DNA of 64,000 bases, taken from assembly GCA_030536515.1 (NCBI GenBank), contig JAUNPV010000001.1, forward strand, positions 186,001 to 250,000, read 5' to 3'. Below, piece by piece: positions 50,113 through 57,934 of this stretch (positions within the stretch are counted from its first letter, which is position 1; the number at the start of each line of letters is the position of its first letter). A program made the position numbers and the translations under genes. This DNA comes from Eubacteriales bacterium (GTDB lineage: Bacteria > Bacillota > Clostridia > Oscillospirales > Oscillospiraceae). The notes beneath the pieces are model-generated. The model ran no database searches, was not told the DNA's origin, and saw nothing but the letters and a program-made list of their open reading frames with translations.

Positions 50113-50916
50113 ATGGGGCAGGAAATTCCGGAAAATCTTGACACGCCCGAATTGGATAAGCGCCTTCAGGCAGAACTGGCCAAGGAGTTTCCCAACGCCA
50201 AGCTGGTCTTACAGATTACGCGCACTCTGCAAAACCGGGAGAAGGACTGCGCCGAGGGAGTGCCGCCGGAGTTCCAGGCGGTGTTTGATCAATTCGAACG
50301 CCGGGGGAAGAGAAGGGCGCCCCGCAGAAATTGGGTGCGCCCTGTGGCGGCGCTGATGGCTGCCGCAATTGCGGTGTTCCTGACATTGAGGATGATTCCG
50401 ATGGAGGCGCAGGCTGGGAACTGGTGGGACCGGATAACCAAATGGTCGGGTGAGATGTTCGAATTCATCAGTCATAAAAATGTTTCAGAGCAGCGCCCGG
50501 AGTATGAATTTCGCACCGACAACCCGGGTTTGCAGGAGCTTTACGATACCGTTGCAGAGCTTGGCGTGACGGACCCGGTGGTGCCAATGTGGCTGCCGGA
50601 TGGGTATGTTCTGGAGGAGATTAAGCTAACATCGTTAGAGACAAGGGCTGGAGTTTATGCAAGATTTTCTTTGAAGGATAGATATATAACCTTTACAGCA
50701 GATGTTTACAGTGAGGAAGAAGGCTGTGGGTACCATATAGATGAAGGTAACACTGTAAAATATGAAAATGCCGGCGTAATATATTATATTATGCAGAACA
50801 AGGGTAAGTACGACGCTGTTTGGACGAGAAAGAATGTAGAATGTTCGTTAACAATAGACGGAACCGAAGAACTTATGCGGGAGCTACTTGCTTCTATTTA
50901 CATCGTACGGAGGTAG
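50113..50916 (+). CDS. DUF4367-type membrane protein (anti-sigma-like)
   Basis: In this 267-residue protein a cytoplasmic N-terminus of ~75 residues resembles anti-sigma N-termini, followed by a basic stretch, one membrane helix (PVAALMAAAIAVFLTLRMI, about 77-95) and an extracellular domain whose last ~115 residues (PMWLPDGYVLEEIKL ... LLASIYI) match the DUF4367 pattern. Such proteins are usually paired with an ECF sigma factor, but none is adjacent. The Shine-Dalgarno is TTGGAGGGCG. The second half is AT-richer than the first. Confidence 0.7.
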   Translation: MGQEIPENLDTPELDKRLQAELAKEFPNAKLVLQITRTLQNREKDCAEGVPPEFQAVFDQFERRGKRRAPRRNWVRPVAALMAAAIAVFLTLRMIPMEAQAGNWWDRITKWSGEMFEFISHKNVSEQRPEYEFRTDNPGLQELYDTVAELGVTDPVVPMWLPDGYVLEEIKLTSLETRAGVYARFSLKDRYITFTADVYSEEEGCGYHIDEGNTVKYENAGVIYYIMQNKGKYDAVWTRKNVECSLTIDGTEELMRELLASIYIVRR

Positions 50917-50919
50917 TAT

Positions 50920-51354
50920 ATGAAGAGGTTAACGCAGTGTATCATTGCAATGTTGTTAGTTGGGTGCATTTTAATCATGCCCGTTTATGCTGCGGAGAAT
51001 CAGGTTGACCGGTCAAGCGAGTTTTTTATCAAAGATAGTGCATATCTTTCAAAAGTATCTAGTACGGAATTTAATGTATGGTTCAGCGTGACAGCGGTAA
51101 AAGGCATGGATGAACTTGGGGTAAGTGCAATATATGTTGATGAATCCCCTGATGGATCTGATTGGACAGAGCTGGAGACCTATACCAACAGTGATTATCC
51201 AGAATTGCTAGATTATGAAACAGGCTACCATGGTGGACACGTATCCTGTTCAGGTCGAAAGGGGTATTACTATAGGGCGCTTGTTGTGTTCTATGCAAAA
51301 GATGGTAGAAACATTGGAGAGATGCCCATATATACATATTCCATCCAGCTTTGA
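50920..51354 (+). CDS. Secreted protein of unknown function (DUF6147-like)
   Basis: This 144-residue protein has a signal peptide (CIIAMLLVGCILIMPVYA, cleavage near residue 25) and a single ~115-residue beta-rich domain containing YVDESPDGSDW and YYYRALVVFYAKDG. This fits a small secreted family I associate with DUF6147, at moderate certainty. It starts 3 bases after the DUF4367 gene and is probably cotranslated, so the two may form one envelope module. It is AT-rich relative to neighbours, a sign of recent acquisition. Confidence 0.6.
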   Translation: MKRLTQCIIAMLLVGCILIMPVYAAENQVDRSSEFFIKDSAYLSKVSSTEFNVWFSVTAVKGMDELGVSAIYVDESPDGSDWTELETYTNSDYPELLDYETGYHGGHVSCSGRKGYYYRALVVFYAKDGRNIGEMPIYTYSIQL

Positions 51355-51397
51355 TTTGACGCTTTCCCGGCGCATCAAGCAGCCCCACAGATTGATA

Positions 51398-51432
51398 CCC
51401 ACTCCCGGCAGCAGCCGGGAGTGGGTATTTTA
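51398..51432 (+). terminator. Terminator of the DUF4367 unit
   Basis: A 12-bp perfect CCCACTCCCGGC stem with loop AGCA is followed by TATTTTAT. Confidence 0.8.
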
Positions 51433-51517
51433 TAAAATATGATGTGCAAATCATGGTGTACACCTCATAATATTGCTAGAATTTTCCTAGATTCTACATA
51501 TAAAGAGGTCGAAATCC

Positions 51518-51778
51518 ATGAGAAATCGATATGAAACAATCCTAAAGAAACACTTCCGGACCGCAATCATTCAATACCGGCAGGATGCGCACCTGACACA
51601 GGAGCAGATGGCCCAGCGCCTTGGCATGAGCCTGCGCTGCTACTGCAACCTAGAGGCCGGTCGGAACTGCTGCAGTTCGGTAACTTTGGTGATGTTTTTG
51701 CATATGTGCGGGGATTCCGGGACATTTGTAAACGGAGTGGCCCGGGAGCTGGAAGAGGAAATGGCCGGAATGGCCTAG
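51518..51778 (+). CDS. XRE-like HTH protein
   Basis: This 86-residue protein has an HTH at about residues 15-70 (YRQDAHLTQEQMAQRLGMSL; CNLEAGRNCCS). There is no extra domain. The ribosome-binding site AAAGAGGTCG lies ahead of the ATG. It is followed after 12 bases by the Spo0A-like gene, so the pair is probably one transcription unit. Confidence 0.75.
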   Translation: MRNRYETILKKHFRTAIIQYRQDAHLTQEQMAQRLGMSLRCYCNLEAGRNCCSSVTLVMFLHMCGDSGTFVNGVARELEEEMAGMA

Positions 51779-51790
51779 AGGGGGATAACG

Positions 51791-52200
51791 ATGAAGCCGC
51801 TGTTCCACGCTGTTTTGTTCATGGCGCGTCACCTGGATGCCTGCAACATAAGCTCTGCGGTGAAGTTCATCATGATTATGCTGAATATGCCGTCAGAAAA
51901 GGCGGGCTATAAAACGCTGATCATCACAATCCCCGTCTACAGCGACGACCGGGAGCAGTCCATGACCAAAGAGCTGTACCCGAAAATAGGCCGTAAGCTG
52001 GGCATCACTTGGAAGAAGGTTGAAAAAGATATCCGGGATGTAATCAAAAAAGCTGGAGCCGCAGAGATGATGAAATTTGGCGGCCGATTTTTCCTCAGGA
52101 TAAAGCGCCATCGAATCAGCAGTTTATTGCAAGAATTGCAGATGTGCTGGAACTGTGGCAGATTATTGCGCAGGCTGAGAAGACCAGGGTACAGGAATAA
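51791..52200 (+). pseudogene. Spo0A C-terminal-domain-like gene with frameshift
   Basis: The first ~95 codons encode a Spo0A-type DNA-binding domain without a receiver (SMTKELYPKIGRKLGITWKKVEKDIRDVIKK). After about 52075 the open frame becomes unrelated Arg-rich sequence, whereas the -1 frame continues the family pattern (APSNQQFIARIADVLEL, like the Spo0A ending TNSEFIAMVADKLRL) to a stop at 52200. A one-base loss, a real ribosomal frameshift or a sequencing error could explain this; no classic slippery heptamer is present. The frame as read would end at 52213. Confidence 0.65.
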
Positions 52201-52230
52201 AAAGGGGCTGTAAAAAAGCTCCTTTTCTTG

Positions 52231-52250
52231 GTACACCGGAAGGGACTCGA
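52231..52250 (-). repeat. Inverted fragment of the tRNA-Arg 3' end
   Basis: GTACACCGGAAGGGACTCGA is identical to the reverse complement of the T-arm and acceptor end of the tRNA-Arg 350 bases away. Confidence 0.75.
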
Positions 52251-52392
52251 CTGCCGAATTTTCCTTCCGTGGGACGGGAAATTCGTAAGGTGGGCTGCCA
52301 GTTTTTGAACTGGCAGCCTCCAACTGTCCACTGGACAGTTGGATTTCAAGGGTTCGAGTCCCTGAGCGTACCAAAAAAGCAGACACCCAACG
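52239..52392. repeat. tRNA-derived hairpin repeat, copy 1
   Basis: Bounded by AGGGACTCGA and TTCGAGTCCCT (T-arm pieces). Inside are three perfect hairpins: CGAATTTTCC/GGGAAATTCG, GGCTGCCAGTT/AACTGGCAGCC and CCAACTGTCC/GGACAGTTGG. It ends with CTGAGCGTACCA, like a tRNA 3' end. A nearly identical copy starts 179 bases later. Confidence 0.8.
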
Positions 52393-52417
52393 GAGGCGGA
52401 CCGGGGGAGGACAGCGA

Positions 52418-52571
52418 GAAGGGACTCGATTGCCGAATTTTCCTTCCGTGGGACGGGAAATTCGTAAGGTGGGCTGCCAGTTTTTGAACTGGCAGCCTCC
52501 AACTGTCCACTGGACAGTTGGATTTGATGGGTTCGAGTCCCTGAGCGTACAAAAAAGCAGACACCCAACGG
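52418..52571. repeat. tRNA-derived hairpin repeat, copy 2
   Basis: The same ~150 bases as 52239-52392 with only a few changes (CT to TT near the start; AAG to ATG before GGTTCGAG; one C lost). It ends in the tRNA-Arg terminator. Confidence 0.8.
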
Positions 52572-52585
52572 GCGTCTGCTTTTTT
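52551..52585. terminator. Terminator of tRNA-Arg
   Basis: AAAAAAGCAGACACCC / GGGCGTCTGCTTTTTT, symmetrical, abutting the encoded CCA. Confidence 0.85.
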
Positions 52586-52660
52586 GGTACACCGGAAGGG
52601 ACTCGAACCCCCAACCCTCGGAACCGGAATCCGATGCTCTATCCATTGAGCCACCGGTGC
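52585..52660 (-). tRNA. tRNA-Arg (CCG)
   Basis: Minus-strand cloverleaf: acceptor GCACCGG/CCGGTGT, D-arm GGCTCAATGGATAGAGC, anticodon stem TCGGA/TCCGA with loop TTCCGGT, T-loop TTCGAGT, discriminator A and encoded CCA. Confidence 0.96.
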
Positions 52661-52681
52661 GTTTGCTTTGACAGCTCTGCT

Positions 52682-52710
52682 ATTATAGCAGTTCTTTCCC
52701 CCTTTGTAAA
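52682..52710 (-). promoter_or_regulatory. Promoter of tRNA-Arg
   Basis: TTTACA and TATAAT are spaced by 17 bases on the minus strand, ~21 bases before the tRNA. Confidence 0.8.
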
Positions 52711-52762
52711 GAGGAAAAGTGAAAAAATTTTTGCGGCGGCTGACTCTTTGGGGCGAAAGTGG

Positions 52763-52791
52763 TTGTTTTCCCGGGGATGCTGTGGTATAAT
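52763..52791 (+). promoter_or_regulatory. Promoter of the DivIVA-like gene
   Basis: TTGTTT and TATAAT are spaced by 17 bases, 44 bases before the start. Confidence 0.7.
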
Positions 52792-52835
52792 CAAAAAGAT
52801 AACCGACTTTCCGATACAACTGGGAGGATTTTTAT

Positions 52836-53405
52836 ATGGACACACCCCGCAATTTCCGCTCTGCGTTCCACGGCTTCAACCGGGAGGATGTGGTGCATTA
52901 TCTGGAATATATCAATGCCAAGCACACCGCCCAGGTTAACCAGCTCACCGCCGAGGCGGAGCAGCTGCGCAGCCGGCCGGCCCAGGAGGTCAACGAGGAT
53001 GCCTGGCTTCAGGTGGAGGCTTTGCAGACCAGGTGCGACGACCTGGCCGCCCAGCTGGAGGCCGCCCAGGCGGAGAACGCCCGGCTGCAGGCCCGGTGCC
53101 AGGTTCTGGAGGCCCCGCCGGAGAGCGGCGAAGACCCGGCGGAAAAGCCTGCCGAACAGGAGCTGGACATCTACCGCCGGGCTCAGCGGACCGAGCGGGA
53201 GGCCCGGGAGCGGGCGGAGCTGACCTATTTCCAGGTCAACGGGGTCCTCACCGAGGCCACCGCCAAGATTGACGGCATCGCCGCCGAGATTACCCAGCAG
53301 ACCGATGCGGTAATGAGCCAGATTACCCAGCTCCAGGTGGCCGTCAGCGGCAGCAAGCGGGCGCTGCAGGATGCAGCCAATATGATGAATGCCATCAGAC
53401 CCTGA
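52836..53405 (+). CDS. DivIVA-domain-like coiled-coil protein
   Basis: The N-terminus of this 189-residue protein (FRSAFHGFNREDVVHYLEYI, about 6-25) matches the short membrane-curvature-sensing head of DivIVA/GpsB proteins. It is followed by heptad repeats (about 33-90), an acidic Pro-rich linker (about 91-110) and a second helical region (115-185). Such proteins recruit division or wall-synthesis factors to poles or septa. It stands alone with its own promoter, so its partner is unknown. Confidence 0.75.
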   Translation: MDTPRNFRSAFHGFNREDVVHYLEYINAKHTAQVNQLTAEAEQLRSRPAQEVNEDAWLQVEALQTRCDDLAAQLEAAQAENARLQARCQVLEAPPESGEDPAEKPAEQELDIYRRAQRTEREARERAELTYFQVNGVLTEATAKIDGIAAEITQQTDAVMSQITQLQVAVSGSKRALQDAANMMNAIRP

Positions 53406-53487
53406 CTGGATTTTCAGGAAACTCAGAATCAACCGTCTGGGGCTGAACAGCGGCTTTTTTTGCCGATTTCATCAGAGCTTCTCAACC

Positions 53488-53519
53488 ATCCCCCGGACCC
53501 CCGGGGGATGCGCTTTTTT
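53488..53519 (+). terminator. GC-rich hairpin before the FliB-like gene
   Basis: ATCCCCCGG / CCGGGGGAT then GCGCTTTTTT, ending 1 base before the next gene's GGAGG. It could terminate the DivIVA-like transcript or limit the following gene. Confidence 0.6.
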
Positions 53520-53531
53520 GGAGGAATGACC

Positions 53532-54536
53532 ATGCTAATCCGAAAACCCGAATATTTTGACCGCTTTTGCTGCCTGGCGGCCGCCTGTCCGGACAGCTGC
53601 TGCAAGGAGTGGGAGGTGCAGGTGGACCCGGAGGCGGCGGCTGCTTACCGGGGGCTGCCGGGGCCGCTGGGGGACCGGCTGCGCCGGGCGCTGTATGAGC
53701 AGGACGGGGAGCACTACCTGGCGGGCGAGACGGGCCGCTGCCCCATGTGGCGTGCCGACGGGCTGTGCCGCATCCAGGCGGAGCTGGGGGAGCAGGCCCT
53801 GTGCCGGACCTGCCGGGAATTTCCCCGGCTGACCCACGACTACGGGGATTTTGTGGAGCTGGGCCTGGAGCTGAGCTGCCCGGAGGCGGCCAGGCTCATC
53901 CTGTCCGCCTCCGCCGCCCCTCTTTCCCAGCAGGTCCGCCCCGGGGCGGGGGAGGCTGCCTATGACCGGGAGGCTATGGCGGTGCTGCTGGCCACCCGGG
54001 AGCAGGCCCGGCGGCTTCTGTCCGGGGAGGACCGGCCGGTGGGCCAGATTCTGGCGCTGGTGCTGCTCTACGGCTGCCAGGCCCAGGAGGCGCTGGACGG
54101 CGGGGCGCTGCCGGACTTTGACCCGGCGTCGGCCCTGGAAACGGCGGCGGAGCTGGCCCAGCCCGGGGATATGGGCAGGATTTTGGAGCTTCTCCGGGGC
54201 CTGGAGCAGCTGACGGCCCGGTGGGGGGCCAGGCTAGACGCTCCGGACCCGGCCCCCTGGGGCAGGGAACACCTGGCCCTGGCCCGGTACTTTGTGGACC
54301 GGTACTGGCTCCAGGCGGTGTCGGACTACGACCTTTACAGCCGGGTGAAGCTGCTGGTCCTGTCCTGTCTGGTGGTCAGACACCTGGGCGGGGATGCGGT
54401 GAGGACGGCCCAGCTCTACTCCAAGGAGATTGAAAACAGCGCCGACAACGTCGATGCCCTCCTGGACGCCGCCTACGAAAGCCCGGCCCTGACGGATGCC
54501 AAACTTCTGGGCCTTTTGCTGGAAATACACCCTTGA
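53532..54536 (+). CDS. FliB-type lysine N-methylase family protein
   Basis: The N-terminal ~110 residues of this 334-residue protein are Cys-rich in the FliB/YkgJ-like order: FDRFCCLAAACPDSCCKEW, GRCPMW, GLCRI, ALCRTCREFPR, likely binding an Fe-S cluster or metal. FliB methylates lysines of flagellin in other bacteria, but no flagellar genes lie in the window, and Clostridia have many such homologues without flagella, so the target is open. The start at 53532 (MLIRKPEYF) is 7 bases after GGAGG; the ATG at 53526 is too close. Confidence 0.78.
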   Translation: MLIRKPEYFDRFCCLAAACPDSCCKEWEVQVDPEAAAAYRGLPGPLGDRLRRALYEQDGEHYLAGETGRCPMWRADGLCRIQAELGEQALCRTCREFPRLTHDYGDFVELGLELSCPEAARLILSASAAPLSQQVRPGAGEAAYDREAMAVLLATREQARRLLSGEDRPVGQILALVLLYGCQAQEALDGGALPDFDPASALETAAELAQPGDMGRILELLRGLEQLTARWGARLDAPDPAPWGREHLALARYFVDRYWLQAVSDYDLYSRVKLLVLSCLVVRHLGGDAVRTAQLYSKEIENSADNVDALLDAAYESPALTDAKLLGLLLEIHP

Positions 54537-54561
54537 TTTTTCCCCGGTTTCAGCGTATACT
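54533..54561 (+). promoter_or_regulatory. Promoter of the heme/cobalamin operon
   Basis: TTGATT (overlapping the previous stop codon) and TATACT are spaced by 17 bases, just upstream of the riboswitch. Confidence 0.75.
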
Positions 54562-54582
54562 AAAAGAAATCCATATTCCAAA

Positions 54583-54719
54583 GGCTGGTTCCGCTTGCGC
54601 CCGATGGGGCGCAGAGGGGAAAGGGGTGCGATGCCCCACGAGTCGGTCACTGTGATGCTCCTGCGGGAGATAAGTCAGGTTACCTCAGGAAGCGGCCTTC
54701 GCTCTGCCGGAACCAGGGC
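54583..54719 (+). ncRNA. Cobalamin riboswitch
   Basis: The outer stem is CTGGTTCCG (54585-54593) with CGGAACCAG (54708-54716). Conserved blocks GGGGAAAGGGGTGCGA, GAGTCGGTCACTGTGA and the B12-box-like AAGTCAGGTTACCT (54672) occur in order. A terminator lies 43 bases downstream and a cobalamin pathway operon follows, so it likely shuts expression off when cobalamin is plentiful. Confidence 0.85.
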
Positions 54720-54761
54720 TCAAGAGACTGCCGTGACCCATCCCCGCCGTCGCCGCATTTC

Positions 54762-54791
54762 ATCCGCTGTGTTCTGCACAGCGGATTTTTT
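54762..54791 (+). terminator. Riboswitch-controlled terminator
   Basis: ATCCGCTGTG-TTCTG-CACAGCGGAT plus six T residues, 23 bases before cbiK. Confidence 0.85.
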
Positions 54792-54813
54792 GTTGCAGAA
54801 AAAGGAGAAAGCC

Positions 54814-55590
54814 ATGAAAAAAGCCATTTTGGCGGTGTCCTTCGGCACCAGCCACCCGGACACTCTGGAAAAAACCATCGCCGCCATTGAAGGGGCATTG
54901 GCCCTGGCCTTCCCGGACAGGACCCTGCGCCGGGCCTTCACCAGCGGCATGATTCGAATGAAGCTGAAGCAGCGCAGCGGCGTGAACGTGGACAGCGTGG
55001 ACAGCGCATTGGACCGGCTGGCCCGGGAGGGCTTCGGCGACGTGGTGGTCCAGCCCACCCACATCATCAACGGCGACGAATTCGACAAGCTCCGGGCCCT
55101 GGCGGCCCCCTTTGCAGGGAAATTTTCCCGGCTGGCCCTGGGCGCGCCGCTGCTGACGGAGGCAGACGACTACCGGGCGGTGGCGGAGGCTCTGGATGAG
55201 ATACTCCCCGCCCCCCGGCAGGATGCAGCGGTGGTGCTCATGGGCCACGGCACCGGCCACCACGCCAACGCCGCCTACGGCCTGCTGCAATACGTCCTGT
55301 ACGACCGGGGCCGCCGGGATGCGGTAATCGGCACCGTGGAGGGCTACCCGGGGCTGGAGGAGGTCCTGCGCCGATTGGAGGAGCGGAAGGTCCGCCGGGT
55401 CCACCTGGTCCCTTTGATGATTGTGGCCGGGGACCATGCCAAAAACGACATGGCCGGGGAGGACCCGGATTCCTGGCGGTCCCGGCTGGAGCAGCTGGGG
55501 TATACGGTGACCTGGAGCCTCCGGGGCCTGGGCGAGTACGAGGCCATTCAAAACATCTTTGTCCGCCATGCCCTGGCGGCGGAAGCGTAA
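54814..55590 (+). CDS. cbiK: Sirohydrochlorin cobaltochelatase
   Basis: This 258-residue class II chelatase inserts Co2+ into sirohydrochlorin at the start of the anaerobic cobalamin pathway. Metal/substrate histidines lie in LMGHGTGHHAN (near 145) and LMIVAGDHAKND (near 205); VVVQPTHIINGDEF is also typical. The start at 54814 follows AAAGGAG, after the riboswitch terminator. It is first in a ten-gene run with overlapping ends. There is no signal peptide, unlike some CbiK forms. Confidence 0.93.
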   Translation: MKKAILAVSFGTSHPDTLEKTIAAIEGALALAFPDRTLRRAFTSGMIRMKLKQRSGVNVDSVDSALDRLAREGFGDVVVQPTHIINGDEFDKLRALAAPFAGKFSRLALGAPLLTEADDYRAVAEALDEILPAPRQDAAVVLMGHGTGHHANAAYGLLQYVLYDRGRRDAVIGTVEGYPGLEEVLRRLEERKVRRVHLVPLMIVAGDHAKNDMAGEDPDSWRSRLEQLGYTVTWSLRGLGEYEAIQNIFVRHALAAEA

Positions 55591-55600
55591 GGAGGGGCAT

Positions 55601-56296
55601 ATGGAAAAAGGAATGTTATACGGCCTGGGCGTTGGCCCCGGGGACCCGGAGCTGCTGACCAGAAAGGCGGTGCGGCTGCTGGGAGAGGCGGACGTTATCG
55701 CCGTGCCCGACAAGGGAACCGGGGAGAAAACCGCCCTGGCCATTGTGGGGGAATTTGCCCCGGCGGAGAAGCTCCTGTTCTGCCCCACCCCCATGGTCCG
55801 GGACCGGCAGACCCTGGACCGGGCCTACGATGCCATTGCCGACACCCTGGCGGACCTGCTGGACCGGGGAAAGACCGTGGCCTTTATCACCCTGGGGGAC
55901 CCCAGCGTCTACTCTACTTATATGTATGTCCACCAGCGGATGACCGCCCGGGGCTACCGGGCGGAACTGGTGCCCGGGGTGCCCTCCTTCTGCGCCGTGG
56001 CGGCCAGGCTGGGCATCTCCCTGTGCGAGCGGGAGGAGCGGCTGCTCATTGTCCCCGCCAGCCACAAGGATATTTCCGACTGCCTGGACATGGACGCCAA
56101 CCTGGTGTTTATGAAGGCGGGCCGGGAGCTGGGTGCGCTCCGGGAGGCCCTGGACCGGGCGGGCCGGCTGGAGGGCGCATCGCTGATTGAAAACTGCGGC
56201 ATGGACGATGAGCGCATCTACCCCCGGTTTGCCGATATGGAGGCCCCCGGCGGCTATTTCTCCGTGGTGGTGGCAAAGGGAGGGAGAAAATCGTGA
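55601..56296 (+). CDS. cbiL: Cobalt-factor II C20-methyltransferase
   Basis: This 231-residue SAM-dependent tetrapyrrole methylase has the N-terminal YGLGVGPGDPELLTRKAVRLL loop and the TLGDPSVYSTYMYV motif of the CbiL/CobI branch. It acts right after CbiK, consistent with gene order. The start at 55601 follows AAGGAGGGGC. Its stop overlaps the GTG start of hemA (GTGA). Confidence 0.92.
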   Translation: MEKGMLYGLGVGPGDPELLTRKAVRLLGEADVIAVPDKGTGEKTALAIVGEFAPAEKLLFCPTPMVRDRQTLDRAYDAIADTLADLLDRGKTVAFITLGDPSVYSTYMYVHQRMTARGYRAELVPGVPSFCAVAARLGISLCEREERLLIVPASHKDISDCLDMDANLVFMKAGRELGALREALDRAGRLEGASLIENCGMDDERIYPRFADMEAPGGYFSVVVAKGGRKS

Positions 56297-57498
56297 ACAT
56301 CCGGATGTCCGGCCTGGACTACAGCCGGGCCCCCATCCAGCTGCGGGAGCGGCTGTCCTTTACCAAAAACCAGGTGAAGGAGCTGGTCCGCCGGATTGCC
56401 GATATGCAGGGTGTCCGGGGGGCGGTGCTGCTGGCCACCTGCAACCGGACGGAGCTGTACCTGTCCGGGACGGAGGGGGAGGAACCCTGGAGGCTCCTGT
56501 GCCGGGGAGCCGGGGTGGACCCGGAGCCCTTCGGCGGGGCCTTTGAGACCTGCCGGGGCGAGGATGCCGCCCGCCGCCTGATGGAGGTGGCCTGCGGCCT
56601 GCGCTCCCAGATTTGGGGCGACGACCAGATACTGACCCAGGTCAAGACGGCGGCGGCCCTGGCCCGGGAGGCCGGGACGGCGGACGCCGCTTTGGAAACC
56701 CTGTTCCGCACGGCGGCAGCCTGCGGCAAGGCGGTGAAAACCCAGGTCCAGCTGACCAGCCGCCCGGCCTCGGCGGCCAGCGAGGCATTGAATGCCATTA
56801 CTGAGCAGCTGGGGGATTTGCATGGAAAAAAGGCCCTGGTCATCGGCAACGGGGAGATGGGCCGCCTGGCGGCCTCCCTGCTGCAAAGGGCCGGGTGCCA
56901 GGTGACGGTGACCCTGCGGACCTACCGCCATGGGGAGACCCTGGTGCCCCCGGGCTGCGCCGTCACCGCCTACGAAAGCCGGTATGATGCCATGGCGGGC
57001 CGGGACCTTGTGGTCTCCGCCACCACCAGCCCCCACTATACTCTGGCAGTCGGGGACTTTGCCCAGGTGGAAAAGCCGCCCCGGATGCTGGTGGACCTGG
57101 CCATTCCCCGGGACATTCAGCCCGAGATTGGGGAAAATCCCGGGGTGTGCCTGCTGAATATGGATTCCCTGGGCCACCGGGCCGGGGAGGGCACGGACCC
57201 GGAGGCCCTGGCGCTGGCCGGGACGATTCTGGAAGAGCACATGGCCCGGCTGCGCCGGTGGGATACCTATAAAGAGAGCATGGACGCTCTGGAGCAGGTG
57301 AAGCAGGCCGCCGCCCAGCGGGTGCTGGCCACCCTGGACTGGGACATGGACCCCGGCGAGGCGGCGGAGTTTGCCGTGGGCCGGACCCTGGAGCTGCTGG
57401 CAGGGGGCCTTTCCCAGGGGCTGGATGCCCAGTCCCTGCAGGCGTGTGCGGAGAAAATCCGCAGTCACAGCCGGAAACGGAGGGAAAGCCATGGATGA
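56293..57498 (+). CDS. hemA: Glutamyl-tRNA reductase
   Basis: This 401-residue enzyme reduces glutamyl-tRNA(Glu) to glutamate-1-semialdehyde, the first step of the C5 pathway. The catalytic Cys50 is in LLATCNRTELY; a Rossmann NADPH site is ALVIGNGEMGRLAAS (near 179). The usual GEPQIL segment is WGDDQIL here. GTG start at 56293, overlapping cbiL; the 3' end overlaps the next gene by 8 bases. It supplies precursor for all tetrapyrroles. Confidence 0.94.
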   Translation: MNIRMSGLDYSRAPIQLRERLSFTKNQVKELVRRIADMQGVRGAVLLATCNRTELYLSGTEGEEPWRLLCRGAGVDPEPFGGAFETCRGEDAARRLMEVACGLRSQIWGDDQILTQVKTAAALAREAGTADAALETLFRTAAACGKAVKTQVQLTSRPASAASEALNAITEQLGDLHGKKALVIGNGEMGRLAASLLQRAGCQVTVTLRTYRHGETLVPPGCAVTAYESRYDAMAGRDLVVSATTSPHYTLAVGDFAQVEKPPRMLVDLAIPRDIQPEIGENPGVCLLNMDSLGHRAGEGTDPEALALAGTILEEHMARLRRWDTYKESMDALEQVKQAAAQRVLATLDWDMDPGEAAEFAVGRTLELLAGGLSQGLDAQSLQACAEKIRSHSRKRRESHG

Positions 57499-57934
57499 GT
57501 CCCGGTTTCCCCTGTTCGTCCGCCTCACCGGGAAAAAGGCGGTGGTCATCGGCGGCGGGAAGGTCGCCCTGCGCCGGGGCGCTGTTCTTCGGGAATTCGG
57601 CGCAGAGGTGACGGTTATCGCCCCGGCGATGGAATCGCTTCTGGAAGGGGCACAGCTGCTGTTCCGGCCCTACGCCCCCGGGGATTTGGAGGGGGCATGG
57701 CTGGCGGTGGCCGCCACGGACGACCCCGAAGTCAACGCCGCCGTGGGCCGGGAGGCCCGGGCCGGAGGGGTGCTGTTCAACCGGGCCGACGACCGGACCG
57801 ACTGCGACTTCTTCTTCCCGGCTATCTGCCGGGGCGGAGCGCTGGTGGCGGGCCTGGTAGGCGACGGCACCGACCACCGGAAGGTGGCATCAGCGGCCCG
57901 GGAGGTCCGCCGTATTTTGGAGGAAATGAAATGA
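57491..57934 (+). CDS. Precorrin-2 dehydrogenase (CysG N-terminal type)
   Basis: This 147-residue protein, short for the family, oxidises precorrin-2 to sirohydrochlorin with NAD. The Rossmann motif is VVIGGGKVALRRGAVLREFG (17-36) and the family block NRADDRTDCDFFFPA follows. It lacks the C-terminal ferrochelatase part of Met8-like proteins, consistent with CbiK supplying the chelatase step. It overlaps both neighbours. Names used for such proteins include SirC. Confidence 0.9.
   Translation: MDESRFPLFVRLTGKKAVVIGGGKVALRRGAVLREFGAEVTVIAPAMESLLEGAQLLFRPYAPGDLEGAWLAVAATDDPEVNAAVGREARAGGVLFNRADDRTDCDFFFPAICRGGALVAGLVGDGTDHRKVASAAREVRRILEEMK

Noticed and set aside
52239..52571. CRISPR or direct-repeat phage attachment site
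   Set aside because: Only two long copies separated by 25 bases, filled with hairpins and tRNA pieces. No integrase or phage gene is present.
53406..53487. Second copy of the 47-residue membrane peptide gene
   Set aside because: Only the ALMKSAK-encoding bases are shared. An in-frame stop precedes them and no helix is encoded.
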